Assembly (NCBI GenBank): GCA_007922225.1
Contig: ML679960.1
Span: forward strand, 9,030,844 to 9,094,843
DNA from: Emydura subglobosa
Taxonomy: Eukaryota > Chordata > Testudines > Chelidae
DNA: 64,000 nucleotides
Reading direction: 5' to 3'
Numbering within the stretch: position 1 is the stretch's first letter; each line of letters begins with the position of its first letter. The position numbers and the translations under genes were made by a program. Of the stretch, positions 1 through 11,164 are shown in pieces. Under the pieces are notes generated by a model. That model worked only from the letters and a program-made list of their open reading frames with translations. It made no database searches and had not been told where the DNA came from.

Positions 1-918
1 GGGGTGTCATTACAAGTGTGTCAAGAGACAGTAGTCAATACTGATCAGAAATACATTACTTTTTCCTTCCTGTTCTTTGATCTTACTAAGGCTCAATTTC
101 TCAAACAACACAATCATTTTTAGGGAAGTTAAACCTATTTAAGTTAGGAGACAGATTTTCAAAATTTTGCCATATATGATCTTCAGAAATATTGTATATA
201 TTCAGATTATTATTGAATGTAGAATGCATGTGAGATTCAATAACCTAGAGTTTCAGTCCAGAACAGGGAGCAGAGATTACTTTCATCTGTGTGGCGGTAA
301 TCTGGGTGTTCAAGAATGCTTGGTGCATCGGGGACTTCAAAATAGCCATTTGTGGGGAAGGAACTCAACTCAGCAAGTTACCTTTGAGGACAAATGACTA
401 CTCTTGTGGTGTCCCCAAGGTCTGAGGACATTTGGAACTAGGCTTTTAGTTAGGTCCATCTCTAGTTGGTTTTTGTTTTGTGTTTTTGCCAGCTGACTCA
501 CTCATCTCAGAACATCTCATACTTGATTAATGAAATGGATTCCATTGCTCCTGAGTAATAAATAGGAGTGACATAATATATTTTACCCTCTGTTTATAAT
601 TAATGCAGACCTTTAAGGCTAATCAGCTTAACAAGACACACTTCTGAAACTATACAGCAACTATCTGAGCCAATTCTACAATCAAGACTATTTGTTTAAA
701 ATTTTCACATGCTACATGGCACAACATAAAACTACAGTGATGACAAATTATTAAGCAGCTTATCAGAAGATACCACATTAGCAGTACTGAATTAACATCA
801 CTTCTGACAGAGTAACTCCCACATCATGCAGATGAGCATGGCTGGAAGTACAAATGGGGTTGATCCACAAAACTGAGATCCCAGATTTCTAACACTATTT
901 TAGTTTGCTCCCTAATGG
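1..918. other. Background non-coding DNA, nothing recognised
   Basis: The stretch is AT-rich and has no long open frame, no clear repeat and no RNA-like structure that I can recognise. The longest frame (about 76 codons from 167) has no recognisable motif and is compatible with chance. It is most simply intron or intergenic sequence. Confidence 0.5.
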
Positions 919-1042
919 CAGGGTGACCAGATGGCAAGTGTGACAAATCAGGATAGGGGGTTGGGGGTAATAGGCACCTATATAAGAAAAAGCCCAAAAT
1001 ATCAGGACTGCCCCTATAAAATCAGGACATCTGGTCATGCTA
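919..1042. mobile_element. Short TIR element (MITE-like), about 120 bp
   Basis: The two ends are imperfect inverted repeats. The left end reads CAGGGTGACCAGATGG and the reverse complement of the right end reads TAGCATGACCAGATGTCC, so they share the block TGACCAGATG. The interior is partly self-complementary as well: an AAATCAGGA-type string occurs near both ends. No coding capacity is present, which fits a non-autonomous DNA transposon. I could not define a target duplication, so the superfamily is open. I recognise the motif as a common repeat type of sauropsid genomes, but that is recognition rather than a search. Confidence 0.65.
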
Positions 1043-2084
1043 CCTTATGGAGAGAGGGGATAACTATGATGTTTATATGCAGATCTGTGTGCATATTCTG
1101 AACATCTTGTCTCCCAAAATTCTAAAGTATTTGGATCTCATGGTTTGGTTGTAGCTCATCTATTATTAGAATTACTACACTGGGGGGCATAGATCAACAT
1201 TCACGTCACACTCCACCTGAGGCATATTGCACATATGCTAAGAAGACTACTACACTGTGCTTTGTAACTGATTATATCATTATATACTGAGTTGTTGGAT
1301 AAAACCTCACTGAAGTTAGTGGGTGTGACAACTGCTCTTCATTCAAGATATATGTGAAATGCAAGATAGTTCCTTTATGTAACAGGTCACTGAAACAAGA
1401 GGGGAGACATGCAAAACACAAGCCACATGCAAGACTGGAATAGGAATTCAGCCATGTGATCCGAAGGGTTTTGACTGGGGTCTGAATGAAAACATGGGGG
1501 AAGTAGACTTAGTTATTGTTTGATGGAGCTGTGTGCGAGAGAAAGAAAAGCATTAGAAACACAAAGAAGGATACAGACAAGGCAGCAAGGAAGCCCCAGG
1601 GACAGCCAGAGAAGGACTTAAAGTATGACTCTGAGAAAAGCTAACATAGGAAGTGCTTTCAGCTAAGTGCTAGCTGGAAAGAGGCTTGGAATGGTGAACA
1701 AAAACTGACTCTTGTTGTTTGATTCCTACTGTGTTCAGTGAAACAGGACTTTGCGTACATTCTTTGTAAATAAACAGGATTGCAAAAAAGAAATACCTGA
1801 TTCACATTATCAGTTTATCCCCTAACAGAAACAACCCACAAGATCCTAAATATTGGCTAACTGCTCAACTGTTACTGCGAGGTAACAGTAGGATGAAAGA
1901 AGCATGAATTGAAATTTACTTGCACACACACAATAAACTTCAGGTCTTTAAGATTTTATTTTATTTTTCAGAAGAAGAGAATTGGAGTAGTAAGACAAAG
2001 GGATATCTGTGTGCTTCCAACTTTCCCAAATACTTTCAGTGATAAAACTGCAAAACCAAGGATTATCGTGAAAGCTTTCACTAT
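1043..2084. other. Background non-coding DNA, nothing recognised
   Basis: Only short chance frames occur here. No repeat, RNA gene or regulatory motif could be supported. Confidence 0.5.
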
Positions 2085-2218
2085 TGAGGGCCATATTTTC
2101 AAGAGAGCACAGCTCCAATTTAGGCAACTAAATGAAGGAGCCAGGTTTTCAAAAGTGCTCAGTAAACTCTCTTGAAAATTTGATTCCACTTGTGGGAACT
2201 GAGCTCTTTTGAAAATCT
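2085..2218. repeat. Degraded hairpin-type interspersed repeat
   Basis: The segment contains three spaced variants of the string TTTTCAAAAG or its complement (ATTTTCAAGAGAGC near 2094, GGTTTTCAAAAGTGCTC near 2143, CTCTTTTGAAAATCTCA near 2203). The first and last are in opposite orientation, giving a loose stem. This looks like an old copy of a short palindromic repeat family related to the pieces at 20106 and 54865. It has no coding content. Confidence 0.5.
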
Positions 2219-2519
2219 CACCCTATATGTACATAATAGGTTTTTGATTTATTAAGGAAAACAGGAAATTCCCTTACCTTAGCAAACTGTGCATTTATCC
2301 ATTTTGTGAATGTTTTCTTTTGAACATCTTCTCTTTCATCTGTAAAAGAAATATAAAGGAATCTATTGTTGTTGCTGAACAGAGTAACAATATCATGTAG
2401 GTTTTAACCAAAGGAAAATTTAAAAAATGTCCAATATTACTATGAATGGTTGTTTCCAATGAGGAAAAATTGTATATAATATTTGATGTTGTATAATTAA
2501 ATAAAGGTCCCATCTACAA

Positions 2520-2781
2520 TGCTCTGTAGTGCATACTATGGAGGGTGTGAATTGCAGAGCACACCAAAAAGTTGCACTCTATCTGCCCTGTGCAGACAAT
2601 GCTGGCGTGAAAAGGTACCTAGTTCATGTTAACTCAGTCCTGTTTGAAAGAGAACTACATTACTGTGAACTAAGTAACTTTTAGTTTGTGCCAGCAGTGT
2701 CCATATAGGGCAGCGAGAGTACAGGGTTTTGGTGCGCTCTGCAATTCACAACCCTGTAGTCCACACTGCAGCGCAGAGCTG
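2520..2781. mobile_element. Fold-back MITE with long imperfect inverted repeats
   Basis: Nearly the whole 260-bp element folds on itself. The left arm contains TGTGAATTGCAGAGCACACC (from about 2547). The complement of the right arm contains the same block with one base changed (the plus-strand block lies at about 2731-2750). Beyond that block the arms keep matching inwards for roughly 110 bp at lower identity, with the turn near 2640-2655. Such structure without coding capacity is typical of fold-back or hAT-like MITEs. No clean target duplication was found. Confidence 0.75.
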
Positions 2782-5700
2782 ACGAGTCCAAAGTTATCCT
2801 CACTAAACAATATTACTTTAGAAAGCTAAACATAGTGAAAGTTGCATTAAAGAAAATAAATACAACCCATTTAAAGGAGGGTTGAGATATTATTTCAGTA
2901 CCTGGCTTACAGGACAACAATCTCTCTCTTTTTAAAAAGCTATTAAATATGCCTTCTCATATTCTGCCTACTATTCTGGATCTGCATGATCTAGAAAATC
3001 ATTACTATTTAACTCACTGCAGGAGGAGCTTTCTACACATACACAGAGCAGGCAAGATCAATGAGAACCAACAAGGAAGAGATTGGCAATTGGAGAGCTG
3101 CCCCCAAATGCCAGAGGAGAAAACATTTGTGCCTCTTGACCTTCATTTCCCTTCAAAGATTTTCCACTTCACCCAATTACAGAAAAGCATTGGCAGCACA
3201 GTGTGTCAATAGCTAGTATATTTGCTCTCATGGGTGCCCAGTTCGGAGCAAACATCTGCTCACATATCTGTACAGGGATCATCAATGAGATTCCGTGCTG
3301 TGTCCCTATGAGGCATAGCATAGAATTTGTAGTCTGGGTGTGAGGGTGGTTAAGGTGTTTTGAGTCCTCCCAGTCCCGGGCTGTTCTGGAGATTAGAGTT
3401 GTCTAAGTGACAGCAGCCTCCCTGGGCTGCCCTAAGGGATTGTAATACTTCCTGCAAACCCTACACAGCCCTGCCCCCCAATATAGCCCCTCCTAACCTT
3501 AACCCTTCCCCAACAGGCCCCCTCCATCAGGTCTTGGGACGGAGTCCAAGGAAGGCAGCCTTACAGCTATGTTTACAGGGCTTGTGCCAGGGGAATTTTT
3601 CCCCAGCCATAACCAGGGCTTTTAGGGTCCCTTTACACTACTCAGGCCCTTTCACACATAAGAAACAAATGAGTCACTTCAACCTAGTATCTAATGGGTA
3701 TTTGTCCACATCACAAAACTATTAGAGACAGTTCTGTAAGTAATAAAACATGGGAATCTCTTTGCTAGTAGAATGGTAGGATTATTTTAAATCAGAACTG
3801 AAGGGCACAGGCAGGAGCTTTGTGGAGAGTGTGGCCCAGTGCCTGTACTAAATGAAGCTTCAGCCATTGCCATCTCTCTTTCCTTTTTGTGAACAGTCAA
3901 ATTCACCACATTTTAAAAATAAAAACTAATATTTATTCCCATCTGAAATGCTCAGCAATTAATAATTTTAATGGATTAAGCTGACTCTGAAAGGCAGTTA
4001 CAGATGAACTACATGAGGAACTCACAGCATTAATAATTTCTTTCTATGAGACAAGACAAAGCGAAGCTTTGTGATACAAGTACATCTTTTGTTCTCAGAA
4101 ACCTTGCTTAAATAATTAGCACTAAATGTGTCTTTTCACAGGAATGTTTTTCACCTATAACAATAAAGTATACTGATAGAAATATGAATATGAAAGAGAA
4201 AACTATTTTATTACAAAAATTGTCAGAAAGTAAAAAAAAATCTTCATGTAGAAATTAGGAATAAAATGAAAGATTTAAAATAGATTGTGAAGACATTAGG
4301 GACCATTTGACATTAATCAGTGAAGTTTTATGTATCTGTTGAGTAAATAATACATTGCGAATGTCTTTTAAGTGAACAGCTTCACTTCATCTTTACTTTT
4401 TTATTACATTTTGTATAAGACTATTCTATGCAATAAATTATCATTATTTTTTATCATTTTCATCACATGGTATAGTTTATTATACCATATAAAGTGGATT
4501 ACAAACACAGAATATCAATCTGTATTTGACTAGCAAAAATGTCAAATCATTCAGTAGTAAAAATCACATCATTTTAAGAACCCGGAAGATCTGCTTTCAA
4601 AAGATACTGAAATGATGGCTGGAAGAACACTTTCTATTATTTTTAGGCAAAATTCATCATACTTTAATTCCCAGTATCTTTTAAAAATTAAATATGTATT
4701 TTAAAATGCAAAGTCTAGAGTTGCCATATAGAGAGTAATAGTCTACACAATCCAAGGCTTTGGGATGTAATTCAATTTTTACAATAATTTCTTGTTTACT
4801 TTCTGCTTGCCAATCAAAAATATTATTGCTATAATAGATGTAGTTACAAAACCACCAATTTTCCCTTTGGAAGTGTTTAGCTCAGAGAAATGATAGTTTC
4901 ACAAGTATTCATGAATTTTAAACAGGGTAACATTTCACTGTTTTGCCTGGGAAAAAAAGTAGTCCTTATGAGCTGTCCCTACTGGAAATTTGCCAAAGTC
5001 ATTAGAAAAAGGTCAAAACACAAACTATTTATCTGAATATATGATAATGTTAAGATTTGGGGATAAACCATTTTGCAAGACCAAACATGCTCACTTCTGA
5101 TTTTGCTCATCTTTTTTTGAAACAGAATACACTGTAATTGGAACCATTTAATAAAAAATCAAAGTTGGAAAAAGACACATTACATCAATCAATCTATTCT
5201 CCTGCCAATACAGGATTATTCCCAAAAATACATTTTCTAAACTTTTGTCTTTTCTGGTATTAAATAGCTCAAGCAGTAGTAATTGCTTCCTTCCTAGACA
5301 GCTGTTGGCTGAAAGTGACATTTTTAGCAACTTTATCTATTGTCCATTGGGCAGCAATGAAGGGTCCAGACTCCACAGGATACACCATCTGCAAATCACT
5401 TTGATTATTGGTATGTGCCTTTGAGAGTGGGTGATTGTAAGATTGTTCAAAATGCTTTCTTTTGCCCGTTAACACCACCTCCCTTTTTTGCTGGGTTGAA
5501 TGTCAGTCATAGGCTTGCAACACAAGTGCTGCTGTCTCCCAGGCATCTGGGATATATAGGAGATGGAGCTCTTTGCATAAATATAAAGGAGGTGTAGAGC
5601 TAGAAGTCATGCATGTATTTGATTTGATGTTGTATCACAAACTCTCACAGGACCTTCATGTAAAATGTAAAAGTAAATTAACACTAAACACACAACTGCT

Positions 5701-7766
5701 TCTGTTTAAATGTCTCTTAATACCATCCCAATGTGCAGCTTTAAGCATGGTATTAAAACACAGGATGATTTCGTATAGAGTACATGTGATTCTATATAGG
5801 GGAAGAAGGGAAGCAAAGCTATTATCTAGTGCCCAAGCTTAATTTCTTTCCCAAGTTGGGCTACTGTATAACATATTCAGAAACAGTGTTATTTCTCCAC
5901 AGATTTACATGCAAGACATTAAACTGCTAATCACAGATTAATTAATGCCCATTGAGCTAGTAAAGATCAGGGTCTCCTGAGTAATATTGGAGTTAAATCC
6001 AACCATTTGAATTTGACTTAGACTCTCTTACAGTCCAAGCGATGCTCTGCTATCTTTCCACATTTCCATACACAACTCTCTTCCACTGCTGTCTTCATCT
6101 AACAAATCATTCAAATATACTTTCTTTTTATCTCTATTATTTCTAGATGCTTGTTCTGACAAGTTTATCCCACAACAATGTGGCAGCCTCCCTCTCTACC
6201 CTTCAAAGAATCAATCTTGTGTTAATATATGGCACATTCAGTTTCCCTGCAGGAAGTATAAACACACACAGGTTTTTTTTCTTACCTAGCTTGATGGACT
6301 GAATGCTAGATGTGGTAACTAAATGACATTTGTCTGGATGTAGTAGAAATGTGCTAAAAACACCAGCCTACCACTTCTGAATGTCTATGTTTATAATAGA
6401 TACTTTAGTGATAGCCAGATGAATGCACTTGCAGCTGTTTTTACTGTGAAGCAACAGGAGTAATCAAGTGGTCAGGTATGTAATTTCTATAGATGTCCCA
6501 GGGTAATATACTGTGTCTACTAAACACGTCTCTTTAAAGCTGTCAATCAGAATTCCTGTGGATCTCAACTTCACTATTTGGATGAATCTAAAAATGAAAA
6601 ACTGGAAATTACCTTGAGGAATTTGTTACATTATAATGTGCAAATTTGTAATCATTTTCCACAACAAAAATTTATCACCACTCCATTCTTTTCCAAAAGC
6701 CTTGTCATGTATTTTAGTGTCTATGCTTATCCTTTTTTCATGCAGATAAAGATGGTGATTTTGGGGTCCACAGATATAAATGGACAAAGTGAGAGAAACA
6801 TATGTTGATGCTTGAAATTTATCGTTTTCAGGCACTATACCATCTGTTATTAGTGCATAGATCTTGCTTTTAGTTTAAAAGGTTTTTTTTTCTTTTAGCA
6901 TTTCAATGCATCAGATATTGTGCATAGGTTATGGTTCAGATGAGCAGCAAAATATAGACTGCATCGCAAAACCACTTAAGTTTGCTAAATTGGGCATTAG
7001 ATTTGAAAGAAGTATTTTTCCAGGGCAGAGTCCATGTGAAACTGTGACTAGAAAAGAAAAGGAAGTACAGTACTAATCATGTGGGAAAGGGACAGTTCTA
7101 AAAGTTAATCAGGTGACAACGCTAATAGAGGCACAAGTGGTACAGTGAAGGATGCTTAGGATCATGCAATCAGCCCTCAGTAGGACTGAGGATGCTACTA
7201 CTAATGATGTATGGTTAGCATACAATTTCCATAGCTGCTTAATGAAATATTTCACATTTGCAATCTATTACCCCAATGAAAGTTCTTTACATTTTCCTCC
7301 AGACTAGAAAACATTATATGATTGTCCTTTAATCAAACAAGATTTACCATTTATAAAAGAAACTATATTTAAAAAAAACATACATGAGAAAAGAAAAAAC
7401 TGATGGACACGGTTGTGATTGTGAATGAGAACTATGTAAGATTTTCTAATAACTCATTTATACAGACCAAGTCAAAATTCTTTCACCACTGTGAAATGGT
7501 ACAGCAGTATATCAGCGTTATTGCAGACCAAACCAAAGGAACAGCCACTCTCCTGGACAAACCAAACCAAATTTTCCCTATTTGGCTTTTTCTTCCCCAG
7601 TCATCTGGAGACGCTTACGCTTCTCCTCCTGAGATGCTGTTCAATGCTTCAATGTCCTTTTTCAAATTCAAGAGTGAAATTAGCACAGACCCTCCCCAAC
7701 AGGGTTGGATGTGCATTCTGGCCTGTCCTCCCCCTGCCTTCTCCAAGAAGATCTAACAAACACTGA
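2782..7766. other. AT-rich background; possible GC-richer repeat near 3230-3690
   Basis: Most of this 5-kb stretch shows nothing I can name. A GC-richer island around 3330-3690 differs in composition from its surroundings and may be an old interspersed repeat. It is not a recognisable exon. A 117-codon frame at 7403-7756 has no recognisable domain or splice context and overlaps another open frame, so I do not call it a gene. An 8-bp hairpin at 4477-4498 (ATGGTATA with complement TATACCAT) is isolated. Confidence 0.4.
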
Positions 7767-8012
7767 AGTCTGGTCTATACTAGAAAATTAGGTCAGTTTA
7801 ACTACATCAGTCAGGGCATGAAAAATCTACACCCTTGAGAAGCACAGTTAAGTGTCCTAAGTCCTCATATAGCTAGTGCTAGGTCAACAGGGAGGTGGAG
7901 TACCTGTGCCAGTGGGAGAATCCCACTCCCATTAGCATAGGTAATGTTTATATTGAAGTGCTATAGTGTTACAGCTATGCTGCTATAGTATTTTCAGTGT
8001 AGACAAGCCCCC
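7767..8012. mobile_element. Short TIR element (MITE-like)
   Basis: The left end reads AAGTCTGGTCTATACTAG. The right end reads CAGTGTAGACAAGCCC, whose complement GGGCTTGTCTACACTG matches the left in the core GTCTAYACT. The interior has alternating complementary blocks around AAAATCTACACCC and the string TAGTGCTAGGTCAAC, as seen in non-autonomous DNA elements of turtles and their relatives. It has no coding capacity. Confidence 0.6.
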
Positions 8013-8204
8013 AACAACATGCCCTTTCCTTTAAGAAAAACTATTAGTCCTTCTAGCTCTCTCCAAAGCTGGGCTAAGACCAGGTTTCTACAGCCCTTTC
8101 TCCCAGCATGCTTTGCTGATATTTATCTAACCGCTGCATGCACATACTTCTATCATTTTAAAATTGGTGATATTGTTTTAGCTTGTGCCTATAAATTTAC
8201 CAAC

Positions 8205-8335
8205 ATGGCCTCAATTTAAATTGCCAGGTTTAAATTTAAGAGTCCACATACAGTTACACCAGTTTAACTAAACTGATTTCAAATGACAACTTTATTTTAA
8301 ACCAGTGAAACTTTAAGTGTAGACCAGACTTAAAT
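8205..8335. mobile_element. Fragment of a TIR element, opposite orientation to its neighbour
   Basis: The right edge reads AAGTGTAGACCAGACTTA. Its complement TAAGTCTGGTCTACACTT closely matches the left end of the element starting at 7767. The interior alternates AAACTGATTT-like and AAACCAGT-like strings. Either this and the preceding element are two adjacent MITE copies, or 7767-8335 is one composite bounded by matching outer termini. Confidence 0.5.
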
Positions 8336-8647
8336 TATATGGCATCTCCTTTTCTTTGAAATACTATTTGTACAGTGACAAGGATTCTGTTTTCACTAAT
8401 CACTTCAGGAAAATCTTCCAAGCAATCAAAAATTCAAGGGTACATAATTGCTAACAAGATATGACCCAGAACCATAACAACTAGATGGGATAGGAGCAAA
8501 ATTTTAACTCCAGATCTAGGTTCCAGTTCTAAATCTCTCCAAATTTCACGGGTGTTTTTGTCTCTAGCATATTGGATCCATCTCTAGCAGTAACATTTGA
8601 AACAATCAATCAGAATGAGTGAGAAAAAACGAGTAGATCATTATTTA

Positions 8648-8797
8648 AGGCTTGTCTACATGGTAAATTATTCCAGAATAGCTATTCCTGATTAACTATT
8701 GCTAAATAACTCTCACACTGAGTTAATCAGGAATAGCTTCTGTTTAAAACTCATACCCTGTCTTAACCTGGATTAGCTTTCCTGTGTAGACAAGCAG
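8648..8797. mobile_element. hAT-type MITE with 7-bp target duplication
   Basis: The left end is AGGCTTGTCTACA and the right end is TGTGTAGACAAGCAG, which are inverted repeats over CTTGTCTACA. The interior is itself palindromic: GAATAGCTATTCCTGATTAA near 8675 is mirrored by GTTAATCAGGAATAGCTTC near 8723. The flanks are a direct duplication TTATTTA (8641-8647 and 8798-8804), or 8 bp with one mismatch. A duplication of 7-8 bp and these ends suggest the hAT superfamily. Confidence 0.75.
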
Positions 8798-10961
8798 TTA
8801 TTTATGGCAATAATTGCTATAGAAGAAACTCGATAGTTCATTGTTATTTTTTAATTTAAAGAAACAAATTCTTTCTACATCCACTTGCAAAATTTTAACA
8901 AATGCTGTTGCTATAATGGTAACTTCCAATTTTCTGTATTTATTGAAAGCCAGTGTACATATTTAGTAGCTAGTACATATTTAGCTCTGATTTCATTTAA
9001 GTATATAAATGATATCTAGAGTGCTTTCAAATTTAAACAAATAAATTTAATTATTTTGCACAATGAAAACTAAAAAATTGTTTGCCAGCTTGATCATTAA
9101 TCATTCCCTTCATAAATACAGCTTACTTAAAATATGCTTGAATATACCAAGAACTTTTTTTTAAAAAAGAACAGTAATTCAGTTGGACAAATTAAAGGGA
9201 AAGTTAGGTTCTCTGGGTCCAAAACATGACTTAGATTTGTGTTTTCTTACACAGAAATTTGCTTGCAAGTCTATGTAATGTCTTCTTTGTGCATATAAAC
9301 AAATACGTCATTGCTTATTTCCATAAGTAAGTCATTGTCATCAGACCACTGGTTAGTTGCCCCTCTATAAGAAATCAGAATGCTTTTCCAATGGAAGAAG
9401 AAACAGATTTGAATTCCCTGGAAGCATGAAACTGCAAACAGGTAAAACATATAATCAAATATTATTCATACTTTGAAAAGGCAGATTGCCAGCTCCAAGG
9501 AGATCATTTTTGCTGTTCCTGGCAACCAACTGGCTAAATCTCCTCTAACCTAAAATAAACAATTTGAGAAATGAAGCAGCTAAACTGTACCAATGGATTA
9601 GGTGCCGTGGGAAGGAGAAGAGTTGCTAAATGAGCAAAGACAGATCTAAAGATGCTCACAGGCAGGTCAGATTTTCCTCATGGAAAAATGATTGTCAGGT
9701 CAGGAAGCCAAGTAGCCCAGTTGCAAGGGACACAGAGGTTATGTCCAGGCATCTGATGTCCTGAGAGTTTAGGCAAGACTTGTGCTAGCCATTGGCACAA
9801 GAGTGAATTTCACACATTGGGACAGAGTTTGATTCTGGGTAACCAACCATTTAGTTAATGTTTTATTAAAGTTGCAGTCTATAATTTCCAATGCAAGCAG
9901 GTTTGTTTATATATGCATGCAGATATTTTGGTAGCTAACTGCTAGTTTACCTCTGGCATTGACAGCATCCCTCTAACACCTATGTTTTGTCCTGATATGC
10001 ACATAGTGGCATATTAAGACTTGTCTAGTAATACTTCCACAAATTTCCTTGATATTTAAAAAGAAATTAATGTAATAATGCTGTTTTCTGAACACTGTAC
10101 ATGATCCACCTTATCTGATCATGAGGTTGTACGTCCTTCTTAAACTCCATTCTGTATTACAGTAGTGAAAACTAACACACTCGGCAAACACTTATCAACA
10201 TAAATACCAACGCTTGTTGCTACCAGCTGTTCTGGTGTAGTTGCTTGTTGGATCTTCCAGAATATCAAATGAATGAACCATGCTATCTATTTCTCTGTTC
10301 ACCAAGTAGACACTGATGAAATCGTGTTATCATCAGCTGCACTACCTATCTCTTAAAGGATACTGATAAAGATGATCTAACATACATTAACTACAACACA
10401 ACAAAAGATGTGTGTACAAATGAAGCCTATTATTCTACAACAGCTAAAAGATACTTCCCCAGAGATTTAAAATCATATTAAGAATTGACCCAGGATAATA
10501 TGGAAAATGTTACCAAAGTTAGTCAATAGTGCAAGAAAATTCATCAGGTTATTGATTATGGTAACCTCATTTTGTCAAGCAAGTTATCTAGAAGATTCAC
10601 CCTGAGATTTTTTTTTGTTTTAATTAATTGCTTTTTTAATGCAAATTTTAGTGATCTTTTCTTTTTACATGGTTATGGAGGAACCACAGAGGTTTCACAA
10701 GTATGATGATATTGAGATTTGCCTTGAGATCAAGGAGTATCTTTGTTATGCATGATTGACATAACATATCCTTCCCAAATTTATACCACTTGTTCTGCTA
10801 GAATAGATTGCATATTCTTAGCGTTTGCAAGTAAACCTGTTGGTAAGTTTTCAATTGATTTTTAAAATAACCCCATTGAGATTTGATAGTTCTAACATTT
10901 TTTCTTGATCCCTCTAATTAAACAAATTTCTTGTTTCTTCTTCAAATTTCTTCTCATGTTA
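8798..10961. other. AT-rich background, nothing recognised
   Basis: No reading frame, inverted repeat or known interspersed repeat stands out. The sequence is most simply intron or intergenic. Confidence 0.5.
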
Positions 10962-11141
10962 AACCACTTTTTACACAGGGAGGACAATTAACCAATGGAA
11001 CAATTTACCAAGGGGTGTGTTACAAGCAATTTTTAAATTAAGATTGGATGCTTTTCTAAAGAATATGCTCTAGTTCAAATAGGAACTAATTCAGGTCAGA
11101 CTAGCTGATCACAGTGATACCTTCTGGATTTATAATCTCCA
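10962..11141 (+). mobile_element. CR1-type LINE, 3' end fragment
   Basis: The segment resembles the last part of a CR1 ORF2 and its 3' UTR. It encodes a degraded version of the C-terminal stretch about an N-W-N-N-L-P-R-like motif (ATTAACCAATGGAACAATTTACC), followed by the CR1 tail signature around GGTCAGACTAGCTGATCACA. It lacks everything upstream, as expected for 5'-truncated LINE copies. An A-rich tract follows directly. Confidence 0.7.
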
Positions 11142-11144
11142 ATT

Positions 11145-11164
11145 TAAAAAAAAAAAAAAAAAAA
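11145..11164. repeat. Poly(A) tract of about 20 bases
   Basis: An uninterrupted A run follows the CR1 tail. CR1 elements usually end in short 8-mer repeats rather than poly(A), so this may be a separate homopolymer expansion. Confidence 0.8.

Noticed and set aside
4477..4498. Perfect 8-bp hairpin ATGGTATA...TATACCAT
   Set aside because: Short palindromes of AT-rich sequence are expected by chance in 64 kb, and it has no surrounding structure.
7403..7756. 117-codon open frame with an overlapping 91-codon frame
   Set aside because: No recognisable domain, no splice or initiation context, and two overlapping frames of similar length argue for chance or repeat-derived sequence.
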